From an uncultured Clostridia bacterium (GTDB taxonomy: Bacteria > Bacillota > Clostridia > Christensenellales > Pumilibacteraceae), in the NCBI GenBank assembly GCA_934247335.1, contig CAKQJJ010000055.1, forward strand, positions 1-7,867: a DNA stretch of 7,867 nucleotides, given 5' to 3'. Positions 6,509 to 7,867 of the stretch are shown piece after piece. The notes beneath the pieces are model-generated. The model was not told the origin of the DNA and ran no database searches. It saw nothing but the letters and a program-made list of their open reading frames with translations. Every line of letters begins with the position of its first letter. Position 1 is the first letter of the stretch. The translations under genes were made by a program, and so were the position numbers.

Positions 6509-6615
6509 AAAATATCGTTTTGCAATATTTCCGTTTTTTGCGGATGCGCTGGCGCCGTAAAAAGTCGTCTTTCGGCACGCAACGTTCTCTTTTCAAAAAG
6601 CACGGCGAAAAAAAC

Positions 6616-6644
6616 TTTACATAACGCGCGATTTATGATAAAAT
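6616..6644 (+). promoter_or_regulatory. ung promoter, TTTACA-17-TAAAAT with extended -10
   Basis: TTTACA (6616-6621) and TAAAAT (6639-6644) are separated by 17 bp, with TG one base before the -10 (6636-6637). Transcription would start near 6651, giving a 25-nt leader with GGAG (6664-6667) 8 nt before the ung ATG. It diverges from the operon promoter; the stretch between them (about 6510-6615) holds only an AT-rich inverted repeat AAATAT-N9-ATATTT (6510-6530) and no gene. Confidence 0.72.
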
Positions 6645-6675
6645 AATAGGCGAAAAACAAATCGGAGAAAGCATT

Positions 6676-7386
6676 ATGAACTATACGGGCAACGGCTGGG
6701 ACGAAATTCTTTCCGGCGAATTCAACGCACCATACTTCAAGGCGCTAATGGAAAAGGTGAACGCCGAGTACGCAACCAAAACCGTTTATCCGCCCAAGGA
6801 CGAAATTTTTGCGGCGATGAAAACGGTGGATTACGATAAAGTAAAAGTGGTAATCATCGGGCAGGACCCCTATCACGGCGCAGGTCAGGCAAACGGCATG
6901 GCGTTTTCGGTGAACAAGGGCGTGCCTCTTCCCCCGTCGCTTCAAAATATTTTTAAGGAAATCAAGGACGAATACGGCGCTTCACCCGACGGCGGAACGC
7001 TTATCGGCTGGGCAAAGCAGGGCGTACTGCTTCTGAACACCGTTCTCACCGTCCGCGAAGCTTCGCCGCAGAGCCATTCGGCGTACGGCTGGCAGCAGTT
7101 CACCGACGCGGTCATCGAAGCGTGCAACAAGCGGGATAAGCCCATGGTGTTCCTTTTGTGGGGCAGCAACGCAATCGCGAAAAAGAAATTCATTTCCGCA
7201 CCGCACCTTATTCTGGAAAGCGCGCACCCCAGCCCTCTTTCCGCCTACCGCGGATTTTTCGGCTGCGGTCATTTCCGTAAAGCCAACGAATTTCTCGTTG
7301 CGAACGGGCAGCAGCCCATCGACTGGCTCAAAGCCGACGACGCCGACGATCGCTATTACGGAAGCGGCACGATTACGAGAATTTAG
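6676..7386 (+). CDS. ung: Uracil-DNA glycosylase, family 1 (Ung)
   Basis: Base-excision repair enzyme that cuts the N-glycosidic bond of uracil in DNA, from cytosine deamination or dUMP misincorporation, leaving an abasic site. All family 1 motifs are intact in 236 residues: the water-activating motif GQDPYHG (62-68) with catalytic Asp64, Phe78 for base stacking (GMAFSV), LLLNTVLTV with the uracil-reading Asn121, the FLLWGSNA strand (159-166), and the DNA-intercalation loop HPSPLSA (184-190) with catalytic His184. The conserved end GHFRKANEFL...PIDW is followed by an 18-residue tail. Length is normal. It has its own promoter and RBS and is transcribed away from the transport operon, so the adjacency probably has no functional meaning. 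No obvious terminator follows; the next gene has a separate promoter. Confidence 0.98.
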   Translation: MNYTGNGWDEILSGEFNAPYFKALMEKVNAEYATKTVYPPKDEIFAAMKTVDYDKVKVVIIGQDPYHGAGQANGMAFSVNKGVPLPPSLQNIFKEIKDEYGASPDGGTLIGWAKQGVLLLNTVLTVREASPQSHSAYGWQQFTDAVIEACNKRDKPMVFLLWGSNAIAKKKFISAPHLILESAHPSPLSAYRGFFGCGHFRKANEFLVANGQQPIDWLKADDADDRYYGSGTITRI

Positions 7387-7404
7387 CGTATTATTTTGCG
7401 TCAA

Positions 7405-7451
7405 TCGGCTTGCAATAGCGCGTTCGATATGATATAATAAAGTCAAGCCGA
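7405..7451. repeat. 8-bp inverted repeat bracketing the glycosidase promoter
   Basis: TCGGCTTG (7405-7412) is repeated in inverted form as CAAGCCGA (7444-7451). The left arm overlaps the -35 box and the right arm covers the predicted transcript start. The arms are perfect over 8 bp, with 31 bp between them. They could be two half-sites for a sugar-responsive regulator or the stem of a large hairpin that ends ung transcripts; no T-run follows, so a terminator is unlikely. Confidence 0.4.
7410..7438 (+). promoter_or_regulatory. Promoter of the GH43-like gene, TTGCAA-17-TATAAT
   Basis: TTGCAA (7410-7415) and TATAAT (7433-7438) are spaced by 17 bp, with TG one base upstream of the -10 (7430-7431). 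The start of transcription would be near 7445, about 40 nt before the coding start. The promoter begins 24 bp after the ung stop codon. Confidence 0.78.
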
Positions 7452-7485
7452 AAGGCAAAAACATACAAGAGGTATTTATAGGACT

Positions 7486-7867
7486 ATGATGAAAGTATCA
7501 AACATGAACATTCCGGTGAAAGCGGAAAACAATCCGAAAGCTTTCCCCGCCGAAATCGACGCGCAGAAAACTTCGGTATTCTACGGCTGCCGCGACCCCT
7601 ACATCCTGCTCTACGGCGGAAAATACTATTTCTATCGCGGAATGGGCGGTAACGGCATCGGTTGCGCGGTGAGCGACGACCTCGAAAACTGGACCAAACC
7701 GCAAACCGTTTTCGCCGTTCCCGAAAATTTCCACGGAATTAAGGACCTTTTCTGGGCGCCCGAATGCCATTACTATAAAGGGCATTTCTACATATTCACG
7801 TCGGTGTTCTCCGGAAAATACAACCACCGCACCATCTCGGTGTACCGCGCGGACAATCCTCTCGGAC
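7486..7867 (+). CDS. Glycoside hydrolase family 43-like (beta-xylosidase/arabinosidase type), N-terminal part
   Basis: The first 127 residues of a five-bladed beta-propeller glycosidase; the rest lies beyond the right edge. Visible features are CRDPYILLYGGKYYFY (35-50) with Asp37 as the expected catalytic base in the RDP motif of blade 1, the SDDLENW turn (63-69) and FWAPECHYYKGHFYIF (89-104) of blade 2, all characteristic of GH43 and related families (clan F). The enzymes act on alpha-arabinosides or beta-xylosides of plant cell-wall oligosaccharides. No signal peptide is seen, so it is probably cytoplasmic and acts on imported oligosaccharides. Two consecutive ATG codons (7486, 7489) are possible starts: AAGAGG (7467-7472) is 13 nt from the first, whereas AGGA (7480-7483) is 5 nt from the second, so 7489 may be the true one. 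The gene has its own promoter. Exact specificity needs the missing acid residue region. Confidence 0.85.
   Translation, partial: MMKVSNMNIPVKAENNPKAFPAEIDAQKTSVFYGCRDPYILLYGGKYYFYRGMGGNGIGCAVSDDLENWTKPQTVFAVPENFHGIKDLFWAPECHYYKGHFYIFTSVFSGKYNHRTISVYRADNPLG

Noticed and set aside
6510..6530. AT-rich inverted repeat AAATAT-N9-ATATTT between the divergent promoters as a terminator
   Set aside because: It has no GC stem or following T-run, and no gene on either strand ends toward it.
6982..7464. Long open frame on the minus strand opposite ung
   Set aside because: It is antisense to an intact ung with all catalytic motifs and its translation shows no domain features.
7498..7827. Open frame of 109 residues on the minus strand opposite the GH43-like gene
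   Set aside because: The + strand has a promoter, an RBS and GH43 motifs in the same interval; the minus frame has none of these.
1..7867. Mobile element, CRISPR or tRNA/rRNA content
   Set aside because: No transposase or integrase motif, no regularly spaced repeats and no tRNA-like cloverleaf were recognised by eye on either strand.

Overview
The window reads as chromosomal DNA of a Bacillota (Clostridia-like) bacterium of moderate GC content. This rests on strong AGGAGG-type ribosome binding sites, near-consensus sigma-A promoters (TTGACA/TATAAT), tight ATGA gene overlaps and the protein families present. TGA is used as a stop. The exact taxon cannot be read from the sequence.

The left four fifths (positions 1 to about 6490) is one leftward operon of seven genes. 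In transcription order they are: a small DtxR/MntR-like winged-helix regulator (5998-6387); a cysteine-rich YgbA family protein, 'nitrous oxide-stimulated promoter' (5571-6014); two ABC transporters that each fuse membrane and ATPase domains and probably form a heterodimer (3846-5566 and 2149-3849); and an ECF importer made of a Trep_Strep/MptD-type substrate-binding membrane protein (1437-2144), EcfT (763-1440) and an EcfA ATPase that runs off the left edge (1-766). The genes overlap or nearly touch. The order exporter-fold pair, S component, EcfT, EcfA resembles streptococcal iron/heme clusters as I remember them (siaDEFGH, and the transport part of the equibactin locus). The best hypothesis is therefore uptake of heme, a siderophore or another metal complex, with an accessory protein linked to nitrosative stress.

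The operon starts at a perfect TTGACA-16-TATAAT promoter (6459-6486). Three short inverted repeats surround it: two 6-4-6 palindromes in the 5' leader (6402-6417, 6436-6451) and a TTAGC-N5-GCTAA repeat just upstream of the -35. They are good candidates for operators of the first gene's product, which appears to have lost the usual DtxR/MntR metal ligands. The first transporter gene is split by a one-base frameshift near 5400-5430.

Divergently, on the + strand, lie uracil-DNA glycosylase ung (6676-7386, intact, own promoter) and the start of a cytoplasmic GH43-type glycosidase (7486 to the right edge) with its own near-consensus promoter, bracketed by an 8-bp inverted repeat. I saw no RNA genes, mobile elements, CRISPR arrays or convincing terminators.
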